DNA of 64,000 nucleotides, from positions 248,001 to 312,000 of the forward strand of contig NZ_FOAZ01000006.1 in the NCBI RefSeq assembly GCF_900109465.1. The letters run 5' to 3'. Shown here piece by piece: positions 18,820 through 27,102 of the stretch. This stretch comes from Streptacidiphilus jiangxiensis. Its GTDB lineage: Bacteria; Actinomycetota; Actinomycetes; Streptomycetales; Streptomycetaceae. Positions within the stretch are counted from its first letter, which is position 1. Every line of letters starts with the position of its first letter. A program made the position numbers and the translations under genes. The notes under the pieces are model-generated. The model did not search any database. It saw only the letters and a list, made by a program, of their open reading frames with translations, and had not been told where the DNA came from.

Positions 18820-19779
18820 TCAGTGCGCGGACAGCACCAGCCGACGGGAGAAGTTGCGGTAGCCCTGCCGGGTGAAGGCCGCGGCCATCGGCGTGTTGGT
18901 CAGGTCGGTGTCCGCCCGGATCCGCGGCGCGGCGGTCTCGACGGCGAGGAACCGGGTGATCTCGGCGAGGATGTCGTCCGCGTAACCGTGGCCACGGTGC
19001 GGGGGCAGCACGCCCAGGTAGCCGACCACCGCGCTGTCCGGATTGCGCGAGGGCAGGCCGAAGCCGACCGTCTCACCGTCGACGCTCCTGGCGATGCGCC
19101 ACCAGGAGCGCTCCCCGGGCATCATGTCGCGGTAGAAGGCGACATCCCGGCGCGCCTGCGCGTCGGCGCCGATCCGGTCGGCGTCCTTGCGGGAGTCGGT
19201 GTCGAGGGTGCCCTCCAGCACGCGGCGGAAGAGGTCGACGAAGACCTCGTCGTCCGGCTCGGCGTGGAAGGACAGGCGCTGCGACGGCTGCGGGAGCCCG
19301 TCCGAGGGCGCCCACTCGTAGCGCAGCCGCTCCAACGTGACCGTCAGGCCCGCCCGCCGGGAGGCCTCCCGGCGCCAGGCCACGGCGGCGGTGACCTCGG
19401 GGCGCTCGTTCCAGTCGCCGGGCAGGAAGAAGTGGTATGCGGGCGGCTCCTCGACACCGGCCTGCGCGAAGGCCGCGTGGGCGGCGCCCAGCAGCTCGGC
19501 CGCGAGGGCGATGCGCTCCTGGGCGGGCTCGACGACGGGGTGGACGAAGACGCCGTCCAACGCCCGCGGCAGGTCGTCGTCCGGGCCGGCCCACCAGACC
19601 GCGACGGCCAGCGGGGCACCGTCGGACTCACGCTCGGCGATCCAGGTCCGCTCGGGCCGGTACTGGCGTGTGGCGAGCCTGGCCCGGTAGCCGTCGGCCG
19701 TCATCGTGCAGGCGGGGTCGTCGGCGACGAGCGGGAGGACGCGGTCGAGGTCGGCCGGGGTGGTCGGGCGAAAGCGCAA
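18820..19779 (-). CDS. GNAT family N-acetyltransferase
   Basis: This 319-residue protein is long enough for two GNAT folds. The C-terminal one (about residues 165-319) has the acetyl-CoA binding motif VVGYLGVLPPHRGHGYADDIL and the end motif NTPMAAAFTRQGYRNF. The N-terminal half is GNAT-like but lacks a clear acetyl-CoA loop. Such tandem enzymes acetylate amino groups of small molecules or antibiotics; the substrate here is unknown. The start is ATG 19779. It is flanked by a hydrolase and a DUF1501 gene with no sign of an operon. Confidence 0.85.
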   Translation of the reverse strand: MRFRPTTPADLDRVLPLVADDPACTMTADGYRARLATRQYRPERTWIAERESDGAPLAVAVWWAGPDDDLPRALDGVFVHPVVEPAQERIALAAELLGAAHAAFAQAGVEEPPAYHFFLPGDWNERPEVTAAVAWRREASRRAGLTVTLERLRYEWAPSDGLPQPSQRLSFHAEPDDEVFVDLFRRVLEGTLDTDSRKDADRIGADAQARRDVAFYRDMMPGERSWWRIARSVDGETVGFGLPSRNPDSAVVGYLGVLPPHRGHGYADDILAEITRFLAVETAAPRIRADTDLTNTPMAAAFTRQGYRNFSRRLVLSAH

Positions 19780-19906
19780 GGGTGCTCCGAGTCGGTCTCA
19801 GGGTAGGGCGGCCGCGCCAGCCTAGGTCTCCCTCGCCCACGCGGCAACGGAGTTACCCCGGGCGCGGCCCGTCCCGTCGCCTCCTGTCCCGCCCCCTCGC
19901 GCCACC

Positions 19907-21124
19907 TCAGACGAAGTCGAGCTGCGGGAAGTCCTGTCCGAGGACCTGGTGCGGATCCGCGCCCAGAACACGGTGCAGCAGCGTCGCGTAGACCGAGCGG
20001 AAGTCGGTGGTGAACCTCAGGTCGCCCTCGTCGAGGTCGGTCAGGCTCGGCTGGGCGCCCTGGAAGCCGCCCTTGACCGACGTGCCCGCGACGAGGAGCG
20101 GTGCCGCGGTTCCGTGGTCGGTCCCCTGGTTGGCGTTGGCCTGGACGCGGCGGCCGAACTCGGAGTAGGCGGCGAGGACGACGGGGTTGGCGCTGTGGGC
20201 GACCTTGCCGAGGAACCCGGTGACGGCCTGGTCGAACTGGCCGAGGAGCTGCTCCTGGGTGGCCTTCTCGCCCGCGTGGGTGTCGAAGCCGCCGAGGCTG
20301 ACGGCGTAGACCCGGGTCGGCACCCGGGCCGCGACGCAGGCGGCGACGACGTCGAGTTGCTGGGCGAGCGAGCCCTCACCGGCTGCGCCGCTCGCGCCGC
20401 TCGCACTCGTGCGGGCGAGCCCGTCGAGGACCGGGCCGAAGGTGTGGGCGACGGTCAGCAGGTCCCGGTCGGCGGTGGCCGCCGCCGCGAGCGTGGCGGG
20501 GTCGTCGGCGCCGGGCGCGCCGAGCGCGGTGAACGAGGTCAGGGTCGGGCCGGTCGGAAGGCGGAACGCGCCGAGCGGCAGTGCGGAGCCGGAGGTGGTC
20601 GCGCCCGCGAGCAGCGGCGGCAGGGTGCCACCGAGGGAGACGGCGCGCAGCGGGTCCCTGCCCTGGGCGTCGAGCCAGCGGCCGAGCCAGCCGGTGGAGG
20701 CGGGGGCGGCGGGCGAGGCGGTCTGCCAGATGTCCATGGACTGGAAGTGGCTGTGGCTGGGCTGCGGGTAGCCGACGCCGCGCACGACCGCCAACTGCTC
20801 GGCGCCCCACAGCCCGTGCAGGCCCTTCAGCGCCGGGTTGAGGCCGAGGCCCTCGCCGAGGTCGAGGACCTGGTCGGGGCTGTAGGCGAGGTCGGGGCGG
20901 GCGCTGCGGTAGGCGGGGTCGCCGGCCGGGACGACGGTGTTCAGACCGTCGTTGCCGCCGTAAAGGGTGACCAGCACCAGCACCGGCGTGCCGCCGGCGA
21001 GCGGGCGGGTCGCCGCGCCTCGGGCCAGGTCCTGCCAGCCGATCACGGCTCCGCCCGCGGCGAGCGCGCTCGCGCCGACCACCCCGGAGGCGATCAGGAA
21101 CTTGCGCCGGGTCCACAGGTCCAT
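19907..21124 (-). CDS. DUF1501 family protein, Tat-exported
   Basis: The 405-residue protein starts with a twin-arginine signal (TRRKFLIASG, then a hydrophobic stretch to residue 28), so it is predicted to be exported folded. The body matches DUF1501, a sulfatase/alkaline-phosphatase-like fold: LVTLYGGNDGLNTVVPAGD, YPQPSHSHFQSMDIWQTA, SLGGFDTHAGEKATQ, YSEFGRRVQANANQGTDHG. The Asp/His-rich motifs look like metal sites, but the family has no proven reaction. It lies 58 bases after the DUF1800 gene on the same strand. These two families are very often adjacent, which suggests one exported complex. Confidence 0.88.
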   Translation of the reverse strand: MDLWTRRKFLIASGVVGASALAAGGAVIGWQDLARGAATRPLAGGTPVLVLVTLYGGNDGLNTVVPAGDPAYRSARPDLAYSPDQVLDLGEGLGLNPALKGLHGLWGAEQLAVVRGVGYPQPSHSHFQSMDIWQTASPAAPASTGWLGRWLDAQGRDPLRAVSLGGTLPPLLAGATTSGSALPLGAFRLPTGPTLTSFTALGAPGADDPATLAAAATADRDLLTVAHTFGPVLDGLARTSASGASGAAGEGSLAQQLDVVAACVAARVPTRVYAVSLGGFDTHAGEKATQEQLLGQFDQAVTGFLGKVAHSANPVVLAAYSEFGRRVQANANQGTDHGTAAPLLVAGTSVKGGFQGAQPSLTDLDEGDLRFTTDFRSVYATLLHRVLGADPHQVLGQDFPQLDFV

Positions 21125-21182
21125 CGCTGCTCGGTCCTCTCTGTCCGCTTCGGGCTCTCGTGGGTGGGTGGTACGTCGGCCG

Positions 21183-22499
21183 TCAGTTGACGGCGTACTC
21201 GGGTGCGGCCAGCGCCAGGGCCACGAGGGTGGCCGGCCGGCCCGCGGCCTCCTGGAGTGCGGCGCGGGTCCGGTCGCTCCAGCCGTCCAGGCCGAGCAAC
21301 CGCGCCGTCGCGTCGACGCGGGAGGCGGCGGGGGCGGAGCTCACCGCGCCCAGGTCGCCCTTGGTCACGGCCCAGCGGGCGAAGTCCAGCCGCGCCTGTG
21401 CGGCGGCGGCCGTCAGCCAGGCGTCGCCGCTCGGCCAGCCGCCGACGTTGGGCGGCTCGAACGGCACCTGCCCGAGGCGGCGCAGGGTGCCGAGCAGGAT
21501 CGCCTGGTCGGCGTCGTCCGGGGTGATGCCGAGGGCCCGCAGGGCGCCGACGACGTACTCGACGGGCTGCTTGGCGAGCGCGCCGACGACGGTGGGCCCG
21601 CGAAAGACGGGGTCGAGCAGCAGGGCGTGCAGCAGCGCGGTGAGGTCGCGTCCGGCGCCGTAGGCGGTCCGGAGGCGGGCCATCACCTCGGCGGGGACGG
21701 GGCCGGGCGCGGCCCAGCGGTTCCACATCCGGGTCACCACCCAGGCGTGCGAGGCGGGTTGGCCGACCAGCAGGTCGACGAGGGAGACGGAGTCGAAGTC
21801 GGCGGTCTGCCCGAGGATCGTCTTGGGTGTGTCGTCGTGCGCGGCGGGGACGAAGAGAAGCCGCCCACCGGCCCGGTCGAGCCGCCAGCCGGTGAGCGCC
21901 CGCGCGGCGGCGCGGACGTCGGACTCGGTGTAGTGGCCGACGCCGAGGGTGAACAGCTCCATCAGCTCGCGGGCCAGGTTCTCGTTCGGGGCACGCTTGG
22001 TGCTGCCGATCTCGTCGAGCCAGACGGCGAGCGCCGGATCGCCGACCATGGCGTGCGCGAGCGTGGCGAAGTCCCCGCCGCCGAGGGCGCGCAGCGTCTG
22101 GTTCTGGGCGAGCATCAACGGGGCGCTGCGAACCTTCTGGATCGAGGTGGCCCAGTGGCCGTGCCAGAACCAGGTGCGCTTCTCCACCAGCGGGGCGTTG
22201 GCCCGCACCATCCGGGTCAGCCACCAACCGGCCAGCTGCGCCGCCTGCTGCGCCCGCTCCCGGTTCGCCTGCTTGCGGGCTGTCACGTCCCGGCCCGGCG
22301 GGGCGATCACGGGGAACACCGGCGGCGGTGTCGCCGCGACCCCGGCGTCCGCCGCGCCCTGCGGTGCGCCGAGAAGCGAGGCGACGGTCGCCTCGTAACC
22401 GGCCTTCTCCGCGGCGTCGAGCTCCTCGCCCCGCCCCCCGAACCCGGCCCGCCGCAACAGATGCGCGACCTGCGCCCGTGCCGACACCGTCGCCACCAC
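21183..22499 (-). CDS. DUF1800 family protein
   Basis: The 438-residue protein matches DUF1800: N-terminal AQVAHLLRRAGFGG, central WWLTRMV, TWFWHGHWATS and ENLARELMELFTLGVGHYTE, then FEPPNVGGWPSGDAWL near the C-terminus. No function is established for the family. GTG 22499 is chosen because GGGGAGG precedes it by six bases; GTG 22496 is possible. No signal peptide is obvious, although its partner DUF1501 has a Tat signal. It is the first gene of the pair, and its promoter region contains a 14-bp tandem repeat (22555-22582). Confidence 0.88.
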   Translation of the reverse strand: MVATVSARAQVAHLLRRAGFGGRGEELDAAEKAGYEATVASLLGAPQGAADAGVAATPPPVFPVIAPPGRDVTARKQANRERAQQAAQLAGWWLTRMVRANAPLVEKRTWFWHGHWATSIQKVRSAPLMLAQNQTLRALGGGDFATLAHAMVGDPALAVWLDEIGSTKRAPNENLARELMELFTLGVGHYTESDVRAAARALTGWRLDRAGGRLLFVPAAHDDTPKTILGQTADFDSVSLVDLLVGQPASHAWVVTRMWNRWAAPGPVPAEVMARLRTAYGAGRDLTALLHALLLDPVFRGPTVVGALAKQPVEYVVGALRALGITPDDADQAILLGTLRRLGQVPFEPPNVGGWPSGDAWLTAAAAQARLDFARWAVTKGDLGAVSSAPAASRVDATARLLGLDGWSDRTRAALQEAAGRPATLVALALAAPEYAVN

Positions 22500-22554
22500 C
22501 GTGCACCTCCCCGTGTGCTGGGCACCTCCGTCGGCGACGGTAGGGAGGGACTTT

Positions 22555-22582
22555 GTGGATTCCTTGTGGTGGATTCCTCGTG
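22555..22582. repeat. 14-bp tandem repeat upstream of the DUF1800 gene
   Basis: GTGGATTCCTTGTG (22555-22568) is followed by GTGGATTCCTCGTG (22569-22582). On the minus strand this puts two GGAATCCAC boxes 14 bp apart about 60-80 bases ahead of the DUF1800 start. They could be a binding site, or the GGAAT could be the -35 of an ECF sigma promoter. Confidence 0.55.
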
Positions 22583-22597
22583 GCGACGCGCGCGGGG

Positions 22598-22828
22598 CTA
22601 GATCGCCACGGGCTCGTGGGCGCGTGCCTCGCAGGTGGGGCAGACGCTGTCGTTGCTGCGGGGGGTCGGAGGCCACGAGGCGACGGCCGCGGGGAGTGGA
22701 CGCAACCCACTGGTGCTCTTCTCGCACAGGGTCCAGTGCGGGCTGTCCGCGGCGTGGAACACGCGCCAGCGGACCGGACCGTCGGCGGCTGGGGTCAGGC
22801 CCTGTTCGACCCAGGTGGCGACTCGCAT
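22598..22828 (-). CDS. Small Cys-containing hypothetical protein
   Basis: The 76-residue protein is soluble, with Cys residues at TLCEKS and VCPTCEAR that may bind zinc, and several Trp and His residues (WRVFHAADSPHW). I do not recognise the family. It is probably a small streptomycete-type protein, possibly a minimal zinc ribbon. It lies upstream of the DUF1800 gene on the same strand with a 98-base gap. Its ATG at 22828 lacks a strong ribosome site. Confidence 0.55.
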   Translation of the reverse strand: MRVATWVEQGLTPAADGPVRWRVFHAADSPHWTLCEKSTSGLRPLPAAVASWPPTPRSNDSVCPTCEARAHEPVAI

Positions 22829-23024
22829 AGCTCAACCATCGATGTGAGGCCGCGCGAGCGCATCCCGAGCCCGACCGGCCGCCGGTCCCCGGTGGATCAC
22901 CGACGGGCCCGGACGGAGCGTCCCGGTTGCGGACGGGGGGTTCGGGACGGAATGTCGACTCAAGCCTGCCGCGACGTCCGCACGCGGGGGTGGGGTGGCG
23001 GCCGGTGCGGAGGGGGCGGTGAGG

Positions 23025-23762
23025 ATGCGCGGTCGGCGGGCCGACAGGACGGCCGGTGGGGGCGGGCTGCCGCCGGTCCTGGTGGCCGTGGCGTCGCGGC
23101 TGCGGCCACAGGTGCTGTCGTTGCTGGAGCAGGCGGCCGTGTCGGTGGTGACGGCCGAGACGGGCGAGGAGGCGGTCCGGGCCGTCTACGAGCGACGTCC
23201 CGGACTGCTCCTGATCGGGACCGAGCTGGACGGCCTGAGCCCGTGGCACGTGGTGCCGCTGGTCCGCGAGATGGCGGGCATCCCGGTCACGGTCCTCGAC
23301 GAGGTCTACTCCCCCGCCAACGCGCAGCGGGCCTTCGGCCTCGGCGCGGGGAACTACCTGGCCTGGCCGCTGCCCCCGGAGGTGATCGAGGGCCGGCTGC
23401 ACCATCTGCTCGGGGAGCAGGCCCGCAGTGGCCCGCCCGACGGGAGTGCCGTCACGGACGACGGCTGGCTGCGCGTCGACCCGGCCCGCCGCGAGGCCTC
23501 CGCGGGCGGGCATCCGCTGGAGCTGACCGCCCTGGAGTTCGACCTGCTGATGCAGCTCGCCCGGCATCCCGGCCAGGTGCTCACCTACGAGCGGTTGCTG
23601 GAGACCGCCTGGCGGCTGGCCGGCGAGGCAGGTGGCCCGGCGCGGGTCAAGGCCGCGGCGGGACGGCTGCGGCGCCGGATCGAGTCCGCCACCGGCACCG
23701 CCCCCGCCCCGATCACCACCGTGCGGGGGCTGGGCCTGCGCTACACCAGGCCGGAGACCTGA
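23025..23762 (+). CDS. OmpR-like winged-helix regulator with a degenerate receiver domain
   Basis: The 245-residue protein has a receiver-shaped N-terminal domain and a C-terminal OmpR/PhoB winged helix (LELTALEFDLLMQLARHPG, VKAAAGRLRRRIE, ITTVRGLGLRY). The receiver has lost its phosphorylation site. The acidic pair is replaced by VLVAVASRL, the phospho-Asp position is Gly (LLLIGTELDG), and the TKP lysine region reads AWPL. It therefore probably works without phosphorylation, controlled by level or by ligand. ATG 23025 is preferred because GGAGGGGG is eight bases upstream. It precedes a glycosyltransferase and a small LAxTG protein and may regulate them. Confidence 0.82.
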   Translation: MRGRRADRTAGGGGLPPVLVAVASRLRPQVLSLLEQAAVSVVTAETGEEAVRAVYERRPGLLLIGTELDGLSPWHVVPLVREMAGIPVTVLDEVYSPANAQRAFGLGAGNYLAWPLPPEVIEGRLHHLLGEQARSGPPDGSAVTDDGWLRVDPARREASAGGHPLELTALEFDLLMQLARHPGQVLTYERLLETAWRLAGEAGGPARVKAAAGRLRRRIESATGTAPAPITTVRGLGLRYTRPET

Positions 23763-23995
23763 GAGCCGTCCGACTGCCCCATGGCGCGTCCGGTGTCCGG
23801 TTCGGGACCAAGGTCCCGACGTCGAGGGCCCGTCAAGGGACCTCGGACCCGGGTCCTTCGGCCCTGACAGGGCCTCACCTGTCGATGTCCCCCTCCTGTG
23901 CGGCCGCTGTCGCGTTCCTGTCGCCCTTCCGCGTGAGCCTGGATCGCGTCCCGGCCACCACCCCTGCCGCCGGGCGCAGCGGGAGGAGGAGTGCG

Positions 23996-25118
23996 ATGAC
24001 CGTGGAGACGATCGAGGGACCCGGGGCCGCCGGGGCGGCCGTCCGACCGACGGGACGTCAGGTCCTGGTGCTCGTTCCCGCGCACAACGAGGAGGACGTG
24101 ATCGGGCGGGCCCTGTCCGCCCTGCACGCGCAGGAGCTCGACGGGCACCCGGACACGGCGGTCCGGCTCGTCGTCGTGGCCGACAACTGCACCGACGGGA
24201 CCGTCCCGCTCGCGCAGGGCGCCGGGGCCGAGACGTTCACGACGCACGGGAACCGGGCGAAGAAGGGCGGCGCGCTGAACCAGGCACTGGGCGCCCTGCT
24301 GCCCGGCCTTGCGGACCATGACGCGGTGCTCGTCACCGACGCCGACTGCGCCCTGGACCCCGGCTTCCTCGGCTCGGCCCTGGACCATCTCGACCGCGGC
24401 TACAGCGGCATCGGCGGCATCTTCCGCGGCGACCCCGGCGGCGGCTTCGTCGGCCACCTGCAACGCAACGAGTACGCCCGCTACGCCCGGGACGTGGAGC
24501 GCCTGGGCGGCCGCTGCCTGGTCCTGACCGGGACGGCCGCGCTGTTCCGGGCCGGGACGCTGCGCGAGATCTCCGCAGCCCGCCTGGACGGCCGACTCCC
24601 GGCCGGGGACGGCGCGGGCGGCGTGTACGACACCACGGTGCTGACCGAGGACAACGAGCTCACCTTCGCCGTCCTGCACCTGGGCGGGCGGATCGTCTCA
24701 CCACCCAGCTGCACGCTGAGCACCGAGGTCATGCCGAGCTGGCGCGCCCTGTGGCGGCAGCGACTGCGCTGGAAGCGCGGCGCGGTGGAGAACTGCGCGC
24801 AGTACGGCCTGACCCGGATCACCTGGCGCTACTGGGGTCCGACAGCTGCTGACCATGCTCGGCGTCGTCGCCTCCGTGCTGTACCTGGGCACCCTCGTCT
24901 GGGCCCTGTCGGTGGACGGCGCCGTGCACGTCAAGGTCTTCTGGCTGGCCGTCACCGGCGTGTTCGTCGTCGAGCGGGTGGTGACGCTGCGCAAGCGCGG
25001 GTGGCGCTACATGCTGCCGGCGGCCCTGATGTACGAGCTGGTCGTCGACTACTTCCTGCAGGCCTGCCACGGCAAGGCCTACCTCGACGCGCTGCTGCGG
25101 CGGCGCAAGTCCTGGTGA
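23996..25118 (+). pseudogene. GT2 family processive-type membrane glycosyltransferase, frameshifted
   Basis: The N-terminal GT-A domain is complete: VLVPAHNEEDVIGRAL, VVVADNCTDGT, the DxD motif VTDADC, TEDNELTF, and the QRLRW motif typical of hyaluronan/cellulose synthase-like enzymes. After RITWRYWG the starting frame turns into Arg-rich sequence. One frame over, RQLLTMLGVVASVLYLGTLV continues with two to three membrane helices and stops at 25118. One extra base in GGTCC (24836-24840) explains the break. It is a pseudogene, a sequencing error or, less likely, recoded. ATG 23996 has GGAGGAGGA upstream. If intact it would make about 374 residues and extend a cell-surface polysaccharide from a UDP-sugar. 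Confidence 0.75.
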
Positions 25119-25160
25119 CCAACCGAGCCCGGCCGACCTGAACCCGTCAGACCCGATGCC

Positions 25161-25190
25161 GACAGACCCGAACCGGACAGACCCGAACCG
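25161..25190 (+). repeat. 15-bp tandem repeat before the LAxTG gene
   Basis: GACAGACCCGAACCG occurs twice in tandem (25161-25175, 25176-25190), preceded by a diverged copy (TCAGACCCGATGCC, 25147-25160). It fills the gap between the glycosyltransferase and the small surface protein gene, just before the latter's ribosome site. Confidence 0.8.
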
Positions 25191-25210
25191 GACCAGGAGA
25201 GAGGACTCCC

Positions 25211-25378
25211 ATGTACACCAACCCCACCCCCGCGCTCGGCGCGGGCGCCGCGACCGGTGGCACGCTCGCCATGACCGGCGCCGCGTCGCCGTTGTGGATC
25301 TTCCTGGCGGCGTTCGCGATGATCGCGGTCGCCACCGCGATCCTGCGGATCGTGCCGAGGCGCCGCCGCCAGGACTGA
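25211..25378 (+). CDS. Tiny LAxTG-type cell-wall sorting-signal protein
   Basis: The 55-residue protein is almost only a sortase signal. After 18 residues rich in Pro, Ala and Gly comes LAMTGA, which fits the LAxTG motif of class E sortases in streptomycetes. A hydrophobic helix follows (about residues 27-46, SPLWIFLAAFAMIAVATAIL), then the basic tail RIVPRRRRQD. There is no N-terminal secretion signal, so either the single helix inserts it or it is a plain small membrane protein. GGAGAGAGGAC lies ahead of ATG 25211. It is 92 bases after the GT2 gene and likely cotranscribed. Confidence 0.65.
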   Translation: MYTNPTPALGAGAATGGTLAMTGAASPLWIFLAAFAMIAVATAILRIVPRRRRQD

Positions 25379-25413
25379 GCCCTCATCTCCGCGGGGCCTG
25401 AACGGCGGCCCGC

Positions 25414-25788
25414 TCAGTGCTCGCGGAAGCCGCCGAGGAAGCGACGGAAGAGGCCGCCCTCGCGCGGCAGTGGGGCGGACGGCGGTGGAGCGGTGGGCCG
25501 CTCGGTGGCGATCGGCTGGTCGTAGTCGGCGCGGGCGATCGCGTCGACGGTCCCGTCCAGGTCGAAGTCCTCCGAGCCCGCGATCGCCGGGACGAAGCCG
25601 ACGAGCATGCCGTCCCGCATGACCTGCGCTTCGAGGCTGATCGTGTCGTCGGTGTCCCAGACGGCCTCGCGGCCGTCGGGCAGGACGACGCGCACACCGA
25701 TCTGGTAGACGCCCTCCCGGGCCACGTGGGCGTTCACGCCGCGCTCCCGCAGGGCGTCCACGACATGGAGCGCTCGGTTCTCTTCCAT
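25414..25788 (-). CDS. Conserved-type hypothetical protein, 124 residues
   Basis: The protein is soluble and has an ordered first part (residues 1-80) with strands YQIGVRVVLPDGREAVWDTD and QVMRDGMLVGFVPAIAGSE. A Pro-rich linker (TAPPPSAPLP) leads to a short basic tail, FRRFLGGFREH. I have a weak memory of similar streptomycete proteins without known function. ATG 25788 is the only reasonable start. It is convergent with the LAxTG gene and divergent from the ABC transporter operon. Confidence 0.65.
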   Translation of the reverse strand: MEENRALHVVDALRERGVNAHVAREGVYQIGVRVVLPDGREAVWDTDDTISLEAQVMRDGMLVGFVPAIAGSEDFDLDGTVDAIARADYDQPIATERPTAPPPSAPLPREGGLFRRFLGGFREH

Positions 25789-25926
25789 GCGCCCACCATA
25801 ACGACCCAAATCGGTCCCGCTCGTCAGAAATTGCTGAGAATCTACATCCCCCGGAGTAGCCGGGCCGCGCGCGGACGCATCCACCGTCCGACGCGGCGGG
25901 GCGGCTCCACGACGGACGATCGGGGC

Positions 25927-27102
25927 ATGGAGACAGCCATCGCCCTGGACCGGGCAACCAAACGCTTCGGCGCGCTGACCGCCGTCGACGGGCTCAGCCT
26001 GGAGATCGCCCGCGGCGCGACCGTCGCCCTGCTCGGCGCCAACGGAGCCGGGAAGACCACGACGGTGGCCATGCTGATGGGCCTGCTGACGCCCGACGCC
26101 GGGACGGTGCGGGTGGCCGGCCGGTCGCCGCGCCAGGCCGTGGTCGAGGGCCGGATCGCCGCGATGCTGCAGGACAGCGGCCTGATGCCCGGCGTCACCG
26201 CGGCCGAACTGGTCGGGCTCGCGCGCCGGATGTACCCCGCGCCGCTGCGGGTGGAGGAGGCCCTCGAGCTGGCGGGGCTGCGGGAACTGGCCCGGCGTCG
26301 GGTCGAGCGGATGTCCGGCGGGCAGGCACAGCGCCTGAAGTTCGCGCTGGTCGCCGTCGCGGGCGCGGACACCATGCTGCTGGACGAACCGACGCGCGCA
26401 CTGGACGTGCAGGGGCGGCGGGAGTTCTGGGCGGCCATGCGCAACTGCGCGGCAGCGGGCCGCACCATCGTCTTCGCCACCCACTACCTCGACGAGGTCG
26501 AGGAGAACGCCGAGCGCGTCCTCGTGCTGGCCCGTGGCCGGATCGCCGCCGACGGCCCGCCGGCGCGCATCCGCGAGGCGGGCGGCCGCGCGATCGTGCG
26601 CTTCCGCGTCCCGGCGGGGCGGACGCTGCCGCCGCTGCCCGGCGACGTCGAACGCGAACAGGACTGGGTGACGGTGCGCTCCGCCACTCCCGACGAGGTC
26701 GTCCGCCGCCTCGTCGCCTCCGGCGCGGGCTGGTCCGACCTGAGGATCTCCCCGCCCAGCCTGGACGAGTCCTTCCTGGCGCTGACCGGCTCCCTCACCA
26801 CCCCGGCCCCGAACTCGACCGCGGGCCCGGCCTCGACCGCAACCGCCGGCGGCGACCACGGAACCGCACCCTCCGACCTCGGCTCGACGGCCGAGACCCA
26901 GGCGGCCGGGTCCGCCGGGTCTGCCGTTCGGGCGGACGCGGCAAGCGCGGGCGGCCCGGCGGGCGCAGCCGATCGAACGGGCCCGCGCCACCCTCGCGTC
27001 GGCGCTCCCGACGCCGTCCCCGACGCCGTCCCCGCACCCGTCCCTGTCCCCGCACCCGCACCCGCACCCGCACCCGCTGCCGAGGAGGCGCAGGTCCGAT
27101 GA
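25927..27102 (+). CDS. ABC transporter ATP-binding protein with long Pro/Ala tail
   Basis: The first 290 residues are a standard ABC-2 type ATPase: Walker A LLGANGAGKTTT, signature MSGGQAQRL, Walker B TMLLDEPTRAL, switch His in FATHYLDE. It drives export with the permease encoded next. The last 100 residues are unusual: low-complexity Ala/Pro/Thr/Gly ending in repeated PAPAPAPA built from short DNA repeats (27030-27080). Such a tail is not needed for ATPase work and may be a slippage product or a linker. The gene overlaps the permease by four bases. ATG 25927 has only weak ribosome-site sequence. Confidence 0.88.
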   Translation: METAIALDRATKRFGALTAVDGLSLEIARGATVALLGANGAGKTTTVAMLMGLLTPDAGTVRVAGRSPRQAVVEGRIAAMLQDSGLMPGVTAAELVGLARRMYPAPLRVEEALELAGLRELARRRVERMSGGQAQRLKFALVAVAGADTMLLDEPTRALDVQGRREFWAAMRNCAAAGRTIVFATHYLDEVEENAERVLVLARGRIAADGPPARIREAGGRAIVRFRVPAGRTLPPLPGDVEREQDWVTVRSATPDEVVRRLVASGAGWSDLRISPPSLDESFLALTGSLTTPAPNSTAGPASTATAGGDHGTAPSDLGSTAETQAAGSAGSAVRADAASAGGPAGAADRTGPRHPRVGAPDAVPDAVPAPVPVPAPAPAPAPAAEEAQVR

